A DNA stretch of 64,000 bases from Pistricoccus aurantiacus (GTDB lineage Bacteria; Pseudomonadota; Gammaproteobacteria; Pseudomonadales; Halomonadaceae): NCBI RefSeq assembly GCF_042682565.1, contig NZ_JBHUIC010000030.1, one strand, 5' to 3'. The translations under genes were made by a program, and so were the position numbers. The notes beneath the pieces are model-generated. The model did not search any database. It saw only the letters and a program-made list of their open reading frames with translations, and had not been told where the DNA came from. The stretch's first letter is position 1; each line of letters begins with the position of its first letter. Positions 54,908-63,896 of the stretch are shown piece after piece.

Positions 54908-56570
54908 TGCTCAGGGAATGACCCAGGCGCCGCCCTTTACCCTAGGCCGCCACTGGCGCGGGCTGGGCGCCTGGAACCTTTACTTCGTCTGCAAGCTGGC
55001 GCTTTACTGGCGCGGTATCATCGATTTCGATGCCCTGGCCAATCTGACCTTCGCCGCTTTTCTGCTGCTGCCCCTGCCGCCGCTGTGGCTGCATCGGCTT
55101 CGCCATGTCCTGGCCATTCCCATCGGCGTGGCGCTGCTCTATCAGGACAGCTGGCTGCCCCCCTTCAGCCGTCTGCTGGCCCAGTCCTCTCAGGTGTCCG
55201 CCTTCAGCCTGGATTATCTGCTGGAGCTCGCCGGGCGCATCATCGACTGGCACTGGGTGGCGGTATTTTTCGTGCTGGCGGTGGGCTATGCCTTCGTCGC
55301 CGCCTGGATACGCGTCACGGTGCCGGTGATGCTGGCGCTGGTCTGGATCGCCATGCTGCCGCTGATGTCGACCATCGGCCTGACGCCCTTTCTACCCACC
55401 GCGCCGGCCACGGCGACGACCGCGCCTGGAGAAGCCGCGACGGGAGAAGCCACCACGGAGACCGCCCAGTCCGGCGGGGCGGCGCCCACCGCGCCAACGG
55501 AATTCAACGACGCGGAGCTCGAGGCGAGGCTCGAAGCCTTCTATGCGGAGGAAAGCGAGCGCCAGACGGTCTTTTCCGGCGCGCCTCAGTCCCCCTTCGA
55601 TGTGCTGATCGTCAACGTCTGTTCCCTTTCCTGGGACGACATGGCGGAGGTGGGCGTCACGGACCATCCGCTGTTCGACTATCTGGACATCGTCTTCGAC
55701 GATTTCAATTCCGCCACTTCCTACAGCGGCCCCGCCAGCCTGCGTCTGCTGCGGGCCAGCTGCGGCCAGGTGCCCCACCAGGCGCTGTATACGGAGACGC
55801 CCCAGCAGTGCCATCTGTTCGAGAATCTCGAAGAGCAGGGCTTCACCACCACGCTGGCCCTCAATCACGACGGCGTCTTCGACGATTACCTCAAGCTGAT
55901 ACGCGAGCAGGGCGGCATCGAGGCGCCGGCCATGTCGCGAGAGGCGTTCGAGCCGATCATGACCGCCTTCGATGACTCGCCGGTGTATCGCGATCGGGAC
56001 ATGCTCAACGCCTGGGCGGAACAGCCGACCGAGGGTCAGCCCAGCGCCACTTTCTACAACACCGTGACCCTGCACGACGGCAATCGGATCGTCGGCGAAA
56101 AGAGCTTCGCCGAATACGAGCCGCTGCTGCGCCAGCTGTTCGACGATCTGCTGGCGTTCCTGCAGCGCCTGGAAAGCGAAGGGCGCCAGGTGGCGGTGCT
56201 GGTCGTGCCGGAGCACGGCGCCGCCCTGAGCGGCGACAAGATGCAGTTCGCCGGCATGCGCGAGATTCCTACCCCGGCGATCACCCACGTGCCGGTAGGG
56301 GTCAAGCTCACCGGTCTGGAACAGCCCCGCCAGGACGATCCTATCCACATCGAGGCGCCGAGCAGCTACCTGGCGGTGTCGGAGCTGCTCAGCCGTCTGT
56401 TGCAGCGTGACGTCTTCGCCCAGCAAGACGTGGACTGGGAGACGCTGACCGCGGACCTGCCGGAAACCAAGCCGGTGTCCACCAACGAAGGGGTGGCGGT
56501 GATGCCGGCGGACGGCTCCCCCTATATTCGCCTGCAAGGGGATGGCTGGATGCCCTATCCCGGTGGATAG
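54900..56570 (+). CDS. bcsG: Cellulose phosphoethanolamine transferase BcsG
   Basis: Transfers phosphoethanolamine from phosphatidylethanolamine to cellulose in the periplasm. 556 residues: about four N-terminal membrane helices (to about 165), a Thr/Ala/Glu-rich linker (168-200), then an alkaline-phosphatase-superfamily catalytic domain. The conserved VNVCSLSWDD (C241) and nucleophile Ser276 in NSATSYSGPASLRLLRASC correspond to E. coli C243 and S278. VPEHGAAL carries metal ligands. It overlaps bcsF. Confidence 0.94.
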   Translation: MNDAQGMTQAPPFTLGRHWRGLGAWNLYFVCKLALYWRGIIDFDALANLTFAAFLLLPLPPLWLHRLRHVLAIPIGVALLYQDSWLPPFSRLLAQSSQVSAFSLDYLLELAGRIIDWHWVAVFFVLAVGYAFVAAWIRVTVPVMLALVWIAMLPLMSTIGLTPFLPTAPATATTAPGEAATGEATTETAQSGGAAPTAPTEFNDAELEARLEAFYAEESERQTVFSGAPQSPFDVLIVNVCSLSWDDMAEVGVTDHPLFDYLDIVFDDFNSATSYSGPASLRLLRASCGQVPHQALYTETPQQCHLFENLEEQGFTTTLALNHDGVFDDYLKLIREQGGIEAPAMSREAFEPIMTAFDDSPVYRDRDMLNAWAEQPTEGQPSATFYNTVTLHDGNRIVGEKSFAEYEPLLRQLFDDLLAFLQRLESEGRQVAVLVVPEHGAALSGDKMQFAGMREIPTPAITHVPVGVKLTGLEQPRQDDPIHIEAPSSYLAVSELLSRLLQRDVFAQQDVDWETLTADLPETKPVSTNEGVAVMPADGSPYIRLQGDGWMPYPGG

Positions 56571-56598
56571 GGTTTGATAGAAGGTTTATCGCCTGTTT

Positions 56599-56626
56599 GA
56601 CGCCCGGCCTTGACCGGGCGTCTTTT
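56599..56626 (+). terminator. Terminator of bcsEFG
   Basis: GACGCCCGG-6-CCGGGCGTC (9-bp perfect stem) followed by TTTT, starting 29 bases after bcsG. Confidence 0.9.
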
Positions 56627-56782
56627 CGATCCGGAATCTTTTTTTCGTCGCTATCCTGTTTTTATGACAAGGGCTCTTTCTTGTGCCATAACATCATGGC
56701 AGGACAAGGCCCTGCGGTAAGCTTCCCTAATAAAGCGTCGGTATCGAATCGACCTTGGCCGCGCTGCGGAGGTTTCCTCGCG

Positions 56783-58603
56783 ATGACAACACTTCTCGCT
56801 GTGAACGCTTTTGGCGCTCTGGTGCTCCTGGGCATCGTCTTTTCCATCCTGATCTCGCGCTCCCGCTGGGTTCTGCTTCCCGGCCTGCTGGGATTCGTCT
56901 ACGTGCTGTTCTGGGGGGTCTGGCAGGTGGCGGACATGATGACCGGCGTGGGCATCAATCAGTCCGTGCTCTTTCATTTCTTCAGCGGCACCGAGGACGC
57001 GGACTATCGCCAGTTCTTGAAGGAGATCGTCGTGTTCGCCGGCTTCGTCACCCTGGCGGTGTCGGTGCTGGCGGGGTCCGTGTTCCAGGCCTGGCGAAAC
57101 CGCGTCGCTGCCAAGCCCGTTTCTCGGGCAAGCGGATTCCTTCCATCGCTGATCGGCTGCGGGGTGGTGATCATCGGCTGGCTGATTTCGCCCTGGCACC
57201 TGAACCTGCTGGCGCTCAAGGATTCCTATGTCGCCCTCGACGCGGATCAGACTCGCAAGCTGCGCGCGATGTACGACACCTCGCCGCGTCGGATCACCAG
57301 CGACAAGAACCTCGTCGTGCTGTATCTGGAAAGCGTGGAATCCACCTATTTCGATGAGCGCCTCTTTCCGGAACTGCTGCCGGCGCTGCGGGAGCGCCGC
57401 GGGGAATCGCTTCACTTCTCCGGCATCGCCCAGACTCCGGGCACCGGCTGGACCATCGCCGGGCTGGTCAATACCCAGTGCGGGCTGCCCCTGGCGACTC
57501 CGGGGGCGGGAGACAACGACATGGGCCGGGTGCGCTATTTTCTGCCCAAGGCCAAGTGCCTGGCGGAGCACCTCCAGGACAACGGCTTTCGGACGGTGTA
57601 CATGGGCGGCGCTTCCGGCAAGTTCGCCGGCAAGGACCGCTTTCTGGAACAGCACGGCTTCGACGTGGTGCGGGACAAGGAATATTTCAGCACCTGGAAA
57701 GGCATGGCGGAAAGCGAATTCTCCGGCTGGGGCGCCTACGACGACGAGCTGCTGGAAGGGGTCTTCGATGAATTCGTCACCCTATCGGAAAAGCAGGAGC
57801 CTTTCGCCCTGTTCGCTCTGACCATGGATACTCATCATCCGCATGGGCACATCTCGCCGAGCTGTCGCGGCGTGCGATACCGAGATGGCAAGCTGAAATC
57901 CTTGAATGCCCTGGCCTGCGCCGACCGGCTGGTCAGTCGCTTCATCGATCGGGTGAGGGCGTCGCCCTGGGCCGCCGATACCACCCTGGTGGTGCTTTCG
58001 GACCATCTGGCCATGGTCAACGACGCTACCCCGCTGATCGAGAAGGCGAAGCGTCGCGACAACCTGCTGATGGTCTTCGACAGCGATATCGCCCCCGGCG
58101 AGCGCCGGGTGCAGGGCACCATGCTGGACGTGGGGCCGACCCTGCTGAGCCTGATGCGGGCGGACACCGCTGCCCTGGGGTTCGGTCGTTCGCTGCTCGA
58201 ACCCGGACGCTCGAATCAGGCCTATAGCCGCGACTATTTTGCCAGCGACGACGTCATGGAATACCTGAGTTTTTCACGAACCCTGTGGGACATGCCACAG
58301 GTGGTCGGACAAATCAGAAGCGATGGTGACAAGGGTATTCTGCTGGGGGGCAACCAGTTCGAGGCGCCGTTCTTTTCGGTACTCAACGAAAGCAACAAGG
58401 TGATCGAGCTGTATTTCTACAATTTCTCCCAGCATCTGGCGGACCTGCAGGAAGGCGTGCGCTATCTCTATGCCCGGGAATGCGAGGAGGTGAAGAGCCC
58501 CAACCCCGGCATCTGTCTGGTGGCGGGGTTGAAAGGGGTAGGGGAAAAGGTGTTTTCCTCCACGGAACTCGTCGAGGGGGTTTCGGCGCTGGAGGCGTTT
58601 TGA
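56783..58603 (+). CDS. opgB: OpgB/MdoB-like phosphoglycerol transferase I
   Basis: In E. coli OpgB moves phosphoglycerol from phosphatidylglycerol to osmoregulated periplasmic glucans. Start ATG 56783 (GGAGG about 10 bases upstream), 606 residues: three membrane helices (to about 140), then the catalytic domain. Shared with OpgB are nucleophile region GTGWTIAGLVNTQCG, FAGKDRFLEQHGFD, LTMDTHHPHGHISPSCR and LSDHLAM. It follows bcsEFG on the same strand but after a terminator, and opgGH are not in the window. Its glucan acceptor here is therefore open. Confidence 0.88.
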   Translation: MTTLLAVNAFGALVLLGIVFSILISRSRWVLLPGLLGFVYVLFWGVWQVADMMTGVGINQSVLFHFFSGTEDADYRQFLKEIVVFAGFVTLAVSVLAGSVFQAWRNRVAAKPVSRASGFLPSLIGCGVVIIGWLISPWHLNLLALKDSYVALDADQTRKLRAMYDTSPRRITSDKNLVVLYLESVESTYFDERLFPELLPALRERRGESLHFSGIAQTPGTGWTIAGLVNTQCGLPLATPGAGDNDMGRVRYFLPKAKCLAEHLQDNGFRTVYMGGASGKFAGKDRFLEQHGFDVVRDKEYFSTWKGMAESEFSGWGAYDDELLEGVFDEFVTLSEKQEPFALFALTMDTHHPHGHISPSCRGVRYRDGKLKSLNALACADRLVSRFIDRVRASPWAADTTLVVLSDHLAMVNDATPLIEKAKRRDNLLMVFDSDIAPGERRVQGTMLDVGPTLLSLMRADTAALGFGRSLLEPGRSNQAYSRDYFASDDVMEYLSFSRTLWDMPQVVGQIRSDGDKGILLGGNQFEAPFFSVLNESNKVIELYFYNFSQHLADLQEGVRYLYARECEEVKSPNPGICLVAGLKGVGEKVFSSTELVEGVSALEAF

Positions 58604-58691
58604 TGTCTACCACGTTAAAAATTATTCCCGCTGGCCTGGATCGCTGCCATCACCTGGCAATAGTCGTACTCTCGGAGTGAGCGTCCGCGAT

Positions 58692-58728
58692 GCAAGGGAC
58701 GGCGTCAGTGCGCCGTCCCTTGCTTTTT
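58692..58728 (+). terminator. Terminator of opgB
   Basis: GCAAGGGACGGCG-6-CGCCGTCCCTTGC, a 13-bp perfect stem followed by TTTTT. It lies between opgB and the convergent urease operon. Confidence 0.93.
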
Positions 58729-58745
58729 GCCATCAGGCTTTGCTG

Positions 58746-59336
58746 TCAGGCGAAGCCGAGATAGAGCCCGAAGGCGGCGATGGTCACCCCCGCGTATTGC
58801 GCGAGGCGCGGGCCGGCCAAGCGTTTCGTGAAGAGACCGAGTCCGATGCCGCAGCAGTGCAATACGCCCGTGGCGAGAACGAAGCCGATGGCATACGCCA
58901 ACCCGGAGGCCGTCGCCGGCATCTCGGCGCCGTGGGCATGACCGTGGAACACCGCAAACAAACCGACCAGGGCGCTGCTCGCCACCAGCGGCAGGCGCAC
59001 TGCCGCGGCAATGAGCAGGCCGAGCACAAGCACCGATGCCACGATGCCCGGTTCAATGAACGGCATGGCAATACCCGCCATGCCGATCAGGCCGCCGAGC
59101 AGCATGACCGCCATGAAACTGAGCGGCAGGGCCCACAGGGCTCGCCCGCCGCACTGCGCGGCCCAGAGGCCGACCGCGACCATGGCGACCAGGTGGTCGA
59201 TCCCCAGCAGAGGATGCAGCAGCCCCTGAGCTAGACCACCCGGGTGTCCTGGCCCCACGTGGGCCCAGGCCAACGCCGGCAGCAGCAGCAAACCCATTCC
59301 CCATCCAGCGTTTCGCGTTACTGCGTTCATTTTCAT
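58746..59336 (-). CDS. ureJ: HupE/UreJ-family nickel permease
   Basis: 196 residues with a signal-like first helix (PALAWA/HVGPGH) and about six further helices. The HupE/UreJ metal motif HPLLGIDHLVAMVAVGLWA is present, with more His in VFHGHAHGAEMPA and LHCCGIGLGL. It probably supplies nickel to the urease encoded upstream in the same operon, 28 bases after ureG. Confidence 0.9.
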   Translation of the reverse strand: MKMNAVTRNAGWGMGLLLLPALAWAHVGPGHPGGLAQGLLHPLLGIDHLVAMVAVGLWAAQCGGRALWALPLSFMAVMLLGGLIGMAGIAMPFIEPGIVASVLVLGLLIAAAVRLPLVASSALVGLFAVFHGHAHGAEMPATASGLAYAIGFVLATGVLHCCGIGLGLFTKRLAGPRLAQYAGVTIAAFGLYLGFA

Positions 59337-59364
59337 AGTGCTTCTCCTTTAGGGCGTGCAGGCG

Positions 59365-60111
59365 TCATTCGTGACTGTGTTGCTTGTGTTCATGCTGGTG
59401 TTCATGGCTGTGTACATAGCCGCCGTCGTCCGTGGCGTGAAAATGCGGGGCCATGGGGCCCGGATCGACCGGGGCATGGGTGCCGCCGACATAGGCGCGG
59501 TGAAGGCCTCGCACCCAGTCGCACAGCCGGTGCGTGGTATCGGGGCGCTTGCGGGATATCGCGAGCACCGGGCGTCCCTCCCGGGCTCTCTCGGCATCCG
59601 CGACCATCTGCTCCACGTCGACATCGACGTGCTCGGCGAGATCGACCTTGTTGATGACCAGCAGATCGGCGCCGCCGATGCCGGGCCCTCCCTTGCGCGC
59701 CACGTCGCCGCCGCCGGCCACGTCGAGCACGAAGAGCTGCGCATCGACGAGGGCCGGGGAGAAGGTGGCGGTGAGGTTGTCTCCTCCACTCTCGACGAGC
59801 ACGATATCCAGCGGCGCGAAATCGCGCTCGAGGTCTTCGATGGCGATGAGGTTCATCGTCACGTCATCGCGAATCGCGGTGTGTGGGCAGGCGCCGGTCT
59901 CAACCGCGCGGATCCGCTCCGCCGGAAGCACGCCCTCGGAGCGCAGAAAGCGCGCGTCCTCGTCGGTGTAGATGTCGTTGGTGATCACGCCGATGACGAA
60001 CTCGTCGCTGAGACTGCGACACAGCGTTGCGATCACGGAGCTCTTTCCCGTTCCCACGGGACCGGCGACGCCGATCCGCAGTGCGCGATGTTCGTTTGTC
60101 CTATTCGCCAT
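59365..60111 (-). CDS. ureG: Urease accessory GTPase UreG with histidine-rich tail
   Basis: GTP-dependent delivery of nickel to apo-urease. The ATG at 60111 is set by GGAGG; a longer frame to 60177 is unsupported. 248 residues: P-loop GPVGTGKSS at about 17-25, nickel-binding Cys-Pro-His at 75-77 and G-domain motifs VINKVDLA. The last 26 residues contain nine histidines (HSHEHQHEHKQHSHE), whereas ordinary UreG of about 205 residues ends earlier. No ureE is present in the cluster, so the tail may serve nickel storage (inference). Confidence 0.94.
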   Translation of the reverse strand: MANRTNEHRALRIGVAGPVGTGKSSVIATLCRSLSDEFVIGVITNDIYTDEDARFLRSEGVLPAERIRAVETGACPHTAIRDDVTMNLIAIEDLERDFAPLDIVLVESGGDNLTATFSPALVDAQLFVLDVAGGGDVARKGGPGIGGADLLVINKVDLAEHVDVDVEQMVADAERAREGRPVLAISRKRPDTTHRLCDWVRGLHRAYVGGTHAPVDPGPMAPHFHATDDGGYVHSHEHQHEHKQHSHE

Positions 60112-60133
60112 GCTGTTTTCCTCCATGGCCGGC

Positions 60134-61036
60134 CTAGCCGGCATCCGTGCAGTCAATTTCGGTAATTTCATCATCAAGATGTTCGACGCGATCAGGCACG
60201 ATCCTGGTGCTCCAGGGCGGCCCGAGTTCGTCGAGCCCGGCGTTCAGCAGCCGACGCAGTTGCAGACTGTCCGGCGCCACGGCGCTCACGGCCACGCCCG
60301 GCCCCGGCAGCGGCGCCAGGATGGCGCTGGAATGAAAGGCGGAAGTGGCGGGCGTCTCGTCCGCCCAGACGGGATCGACCGCAATGATCGAGCCGACGGC
60401 AGCGTTGCCGCCCAGAACCGCCGCGCCGCGCCAGCCATCCGCATTCGGCCCGAAGCGCAGTTGCTGGTGATAAATAGGCGCGCCGGCGTAGGTCACCCGC
60501 AGGGTGGTGCGAAAATCCCCGGGGCATTCGCGGTAGCGCCCGAGCAGCGTCTCCTCACGCATCGCAAGCCGAGCTCCAGGTTCTAGCTGAACCCGCACGT
60601 CGTGCTCATGATCGCAGCCCTGGGCGGCGATGATGGGTTCCGGCAGCCACACGAAGGTCGCGTCCTCGCCGACGTGTACGGTGATTCGCATGCGCGAACG
60701 CCCGCCGCACGGGCCCGGGAGCACGAGCATGGCGGAGACCTCGCTGAGCACGAGGGTGCTGCCCGCTCCCACCCGCACCTCCAGGGCGTAGTCGTCACCG
60801 CCGATCGGGCCGGCAGTCCCCGCGGCCAGCATCACCCGCGCCACTTCGCGACGACGATGGGTGAGCGGCTCCGGCCCCTTGGGATTCGCCGGCCGCAGGA
60901 CAAGCGCTCCCTGGGAGCGCAGTACGCTCACCCGACTCGAGCGTCCCCTTGGGTCTCTCTCGGTCGCCAGTACCGCTTGCGCCGTCATGGCGCCGGGGCG
61001 TCTCGCATCCTGTTCACGAAGCGAAGAGGCGTACAT
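60134..61036 (-). CDS. ureD: Urease accessory protein UreD
   Basis: Scaffold that forms the UreD-UreF-UreG complex for nickel insertion. 300 residues from the ATG at 61036, preceded by AGGAG inside the ureF tail, giving a 23-base overlap with ureF. Family blocks are LTHRRREVARVMLAA, DYALEVRVGAGSTLVLSE and FVWLPEPIIAAQGCDHEHDVRV. The fold is all beta. It is divergent in sequence from enteric UreD. Confidence 0.87.
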   Translation of the reverse strand: MYASSLREQDARRPGAMTAQAVLATERDPRGRSSRVSVLRSQGALVLRPANPKGPEPLTHRRREVARVMLAAGTAGPIGGDDYALEVRVGAGSTLVLSEVSAMLVLPGPCGGRSRMRITVHVGEDATFVWLPEPIIAAQGCDHEHDVRVQLEPGARLAMREETLLGRYRECPGDFRTTLRVTYAGAPIYHQQLRFGPNADGWRGAAVLGGNAAVGSIIAVDPVWADETPATSAFHSSAILAPLPGPGVAVSAVAPDSLQLRRLLNAGLDELGPPWSTRIVPDRVEHLDDEITEIDCTDAG

Positions 61037-61700
61037 TCCATCTCCTGTGATGCTCGGCGGCGATATCGGTCAATGGCGATCCCAGCGAGGGCAGATCGCT
61101 GGCGGGAACGTCCGCATGATCCACGGCGGCCTGGGCCAGCCGATCGAGACGCCCGGTGGCCCGCACCAGGGCGCCATGCACGTCGAACGGGTCGATGCGC
61201 ATCAGCTTCGCCGCCGCCGCCGCCGGTCCCGCGATGGTCTCGTGCAGGATGGCGAGGGCGGCCTCCCGTGCCCCGAGACCGAGCGCCGCCGCGGCAACGC
61301 CCATGACCAGGGGCTGATGAGGCGCCGTGCCGAGCGCCGTAAAGTGCGGATGCGGATGGATGCTGCTCATCACCCGAAGCAGCTGCCTGCCGAGGGTACG
61401 CGATACCGAACGCAGTTCCGGCGAAGGGATGCGCGCGTCGAGTTCCGGCTCCAGCGTCGCCAGCGCCGCGATGTCGTTTCGCGCTGCAAGCGTACAGGCA
61501 GCGGCGGCAAAGGCCGCGGCGACGAAGCCCGCGGTTTCGGCGCGACCGATGAGAAACTGCTCGAGCTCCGCGGCATTCGACACGCGCTTTGCGTACACCG
61601 TCGACTCGAGCCCGCCGGAATGCGCATAGCCACCCGCCGGCAGGCGTCCATCCGCGAGCAAAAGCAGCGCCGCCTGGCCCTGTGTCATGTTTTTACCCAT
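61014..61700 (-). CDS. ureF: Urease accessory protein UreF
   Basis: Helical partner of UreD that gates nickel activation. 228 residues: LLLADGRLPAGGYAHSGGLE is the UreF N-terminal signature, and a Ala-rich helical core follows. The ATG at 61700 comes directly after the ureC stop. No ureE intervenes, unlike the enteric order C-E-F-G. Confidence 0.9.
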   Translation of the reverse strand: MGKNMTQGQAALLLLADGRLPAGGYAHSGGLESTVYAKRVSNAAELEQFLIGRAETAGFVAAAFAAAACTLAARNDIAALATLEPELDARIPSPELRSVSRTLGRQLLRVMSSIHPHPHFTALGTAPHQPLVMGVAAAALGLGAREAALAILHETIAGPAAAAAKLMRIDPFDVHGALVRATGRLDRLAQAAVDHADVPASDLPSLGSPLTDIAAEHHRRWNVRLFAS

Positions 61701-63410
61701 CTAGAACAGGAAGTACCGTTGCGCCATGGGTACCTCGTCAACCGGCTCGTGATCGATGAGTTCGCCGTCGATCCTCACCGCATAGGTGTTGGGGTCGACC
61801 TCGATGCGCGGCAACGCCTGGTTCTCGGGCATATCCTTCTTGGTCCTGCCCCGACAGTTCTCGATGGCGACGAACCGGCGATTGGTATTCACACGCTCCG
61901 GGAGCCCGTCGTCGATCGCCGTCTGGGAGACGAAGGCCAGGCTGGTCGCCCCCGCCGCAGGGGAATATACGTTGAACCCGATACGCTGGAGCACGGGCTG
62001 AGGCGTCGGAATCGAGGCGTTCGGATCGCCCAGCGCCGCCGTCGCCGCCATGCCCCCGGTAAACACGATCGTGGGCCGAATGCCGAAGAACGCCGGCTGC
62101 CACAGCACGAGATCCGCCTTTTTCCCCACCTCGATGGAGCCGACATGCTTCTCGATCCCATGGGCTATGGCGGGACAGATCGTGTATTTGGCCACGTAGC
62201 GCCGAGCCCGGTGGTTATCGGCGTTGACGTCGCCGGACAGGGGTCCGCGCAGCTTCTTCATCTGATGCGCGGTCTGCCAGGTGCGGATCGTCACTTCGCC
62301 GATGCGGCCCATGGCCTGGGCGTCCGAGGACATGATCGAGATCGCGCCGAGATCCTGCAGTACGTCTTCCGCCGCGATCGTCCCCGCCCGTACTCGGCTC
62401 TCGGCGAAGGCGAGATCGTTGGGCACCTGGGGATTGAGGTGGTGCGCCACCATCACCATGTCGAGATGCTCGTCCACGGTATTGCGAGTGAACGGCCGGG
62501 TGGGGTTGGTGGAGGCCGGCAGCACGTTGGCCTCCCCGGCGATGCGGATGATGTCGGGAGCGTGCCCGCCGCCGGCGCCTTCGGTGTGAAAGGCGTGAAA
62601 GGTGCGTCCGTCCACCGCTTTCAGCAGGTCCTCGACGAAACCCGCTTCGTTCAGCGTATCCGAGTGGATCGCCACCTGAACGCCGGATTGCTCCGCCACG
62701 GACAGACAGGCGTCGATGACCGCCGGCGTCGCCCCCCAGTCTTCATGTATCTTGAAGCCGCCCACGCCGCCGCGGAGCTGCTCCCACATCGCCTCGTGAG
62801 ACATGGTGTTGCCGCGTCCGAGAAACAGCACGTTGACCGGCCAGGGATCGAAGCCCTCCAGCATCCGCTCCATCCACCAGGATCCGGGTGTCGCCAGCGT
62901 GGCTTTCGAGCCCTCGGTCGGCCCCGTGCCACCGCCGAGAACGGTGGTGGTGCCGGAGGCCAGGGCGATCTGCATCATCTGCGGGCCGACAAAGTGCACG
63001 TGGGTGTCGATCGCCCCGGCGGTGGCGATGAGCCCGTTGCCCGCCATGATCTCGGTGGAGGCCCCGATCACCAGATCCGGGTGTACGCCGTCCGTGGTGT
63101 CAGGATTCCCGGACTTGCCGATCCCGCAAATGCGTCCATCCCGTATGCCGATGTCCGCCTTGATCACGCCCCAGTGATCGAGGATGACCGCGCCGGTGAT
63201 CACAAGATCCGGCGTGCCCTCGGCCCGGGTCGCCGTCGACTGCCCCATGGATTCGCGAATCGACTTGCCACCGCCGAACACCATTTCATCGCCGCCTGCG
63301 CAGTGGTCTTCCTCGACCTCGATGACGAGATTGGTATCCGCCAGGCGAATACGGTCGCCCTTGGTCGGGCCATAGGATGCAACATATTCCGAACGGGAAA
63401 TCCTAGTCAT
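61701..63410 (-). CDS. ureC: Urease alpha (catalytic) subunit
   Basis: Hydrolyses urea to ammonia and carbamate with a di-nickel centre. 569 residues. All ligands are present with a constant +3 offset from Klebsiella numbering: H137, H139, carbamylated K220 (GGFKIHEDWG), H249, H275, catalytic H323 (VAHHLN) and D363 (SSDAQAMGR). The start overlaps the ureB stop by 8 bases. The gene itself looks intact. Confidence 0.97.
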   Translation of the reverse strand: MTRISRSEYVASYGPTKGDRIRLADTNLVIEVEEDHCAGGDEMVFGGGKSIRESMGQSTATRAEGTPDLVITGAVILDHWGVIKADIGIRDGRICGIGKSGNPDTTDGVHPDLVIGASTEIMAGNGLIATAGAIDTHVHFVGPQMMQIALASGTTTVLGGGTGPTEGSKATLATPGSWWMERMLEGFDPWPVNVLFLGRGNTMSHEAMWEQLRGGVGGFKIHEDWGATPAVIDACLSVAEQSGVQVAIHSDTLNEAGFVEDLLKAVDGRTFHAFHTEGAGGGHAPDIIRIAGEANVLPASTNPTRPFTRNTVDEHLDMVMVAHHLNPQVPNDLAFAESRVRAGTIAAEDVLQDLGAISIMSSDAQAMGRIGEVTIRTWQTAHQMKKLRGPLSGDVNADNHRARRYVAKYTICPAIAHGIEKHVGSIEVGKKADLVLWQPAFFGIRPTIVFTGGMAATAALGDPNASIPTPQPVLQRIGFNVYSPAAGATSLAFVSQTAIDDGLPERVNTNRRFVAIENCRGRTKKDMPENQALPRIEVDPNTYAVRIDGELIDHEPVDEVPMAQRYFLF

Positions 63411-63896
63411 CGAGGCCTCCTTGGCAAAGTCCGCGCAGACCGGGTACGACGCGTCGTCCCCGAATTGGAATGAGCTCGACCTCTTCCACGGCCCCGGGCT
63501 CGAATCTCACGGCGCCGCCGGAGAGCACGTTGAGCCGCTTGCCCCAGGCCGCCTCGCGGTCGAACTCGAGGGCGTCGTTGGCTTCGGCGAAATGGTAATG
63601 CGAGCCGATCTGTATCGGACGATCCGCGGTATTGGCCACTCTGATCGTCGTGATGGACTGTCCGGCGTTGATCTCGATATCGCCTTCGCCATGCAGAATC
63701 TCTCCGGGGATCAGCGGGTCGAACTCCTCGATCTGGCCCGTTGACTCCCGGCGCGGCGCCTGGCGCTCACCGGTACCGGGACGCCGGGGCTCGCTTGGCG
63801 AGCTGGCGCCGGAGGAGCGCGTCCGCTTGGCGACCTTTTCATACTTGCGGCCGGGGTCGTCGGACGCGTGCTGCGCCTTCGGCGCGTCGACGGCTT
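63403..63896 (-). pseudogene. ureB: Urease beta subunit UreB, 5' end removed by an IS insertion
   Basis: The UreB core is complete (LIPGEILHGEGDIEINAGQS, HYHFAEANDALEFDREAAWGK, GRRVVPGLRGLCQGG) and ends in an 8-base overlap with ureC. Upstream the same frame stays open through a basic, Ser/Arg/Pro-rich N-terminal extension into IS DNA and stops at 63964. No ATG, GTG or TTG occurs in that frame from 63640 to the stop. The only early candidate is a CTG just before IPGE. I infer that the original start, and probably ureA, lie beyond the element. Confidence 0.75.

Noticed and set aside
60861..63473. 870-codon plus-strand frame across ureD, ureF and ureC
   Set aside because: Opposite strand of three well-supported urease genes; GC-rich artefact.
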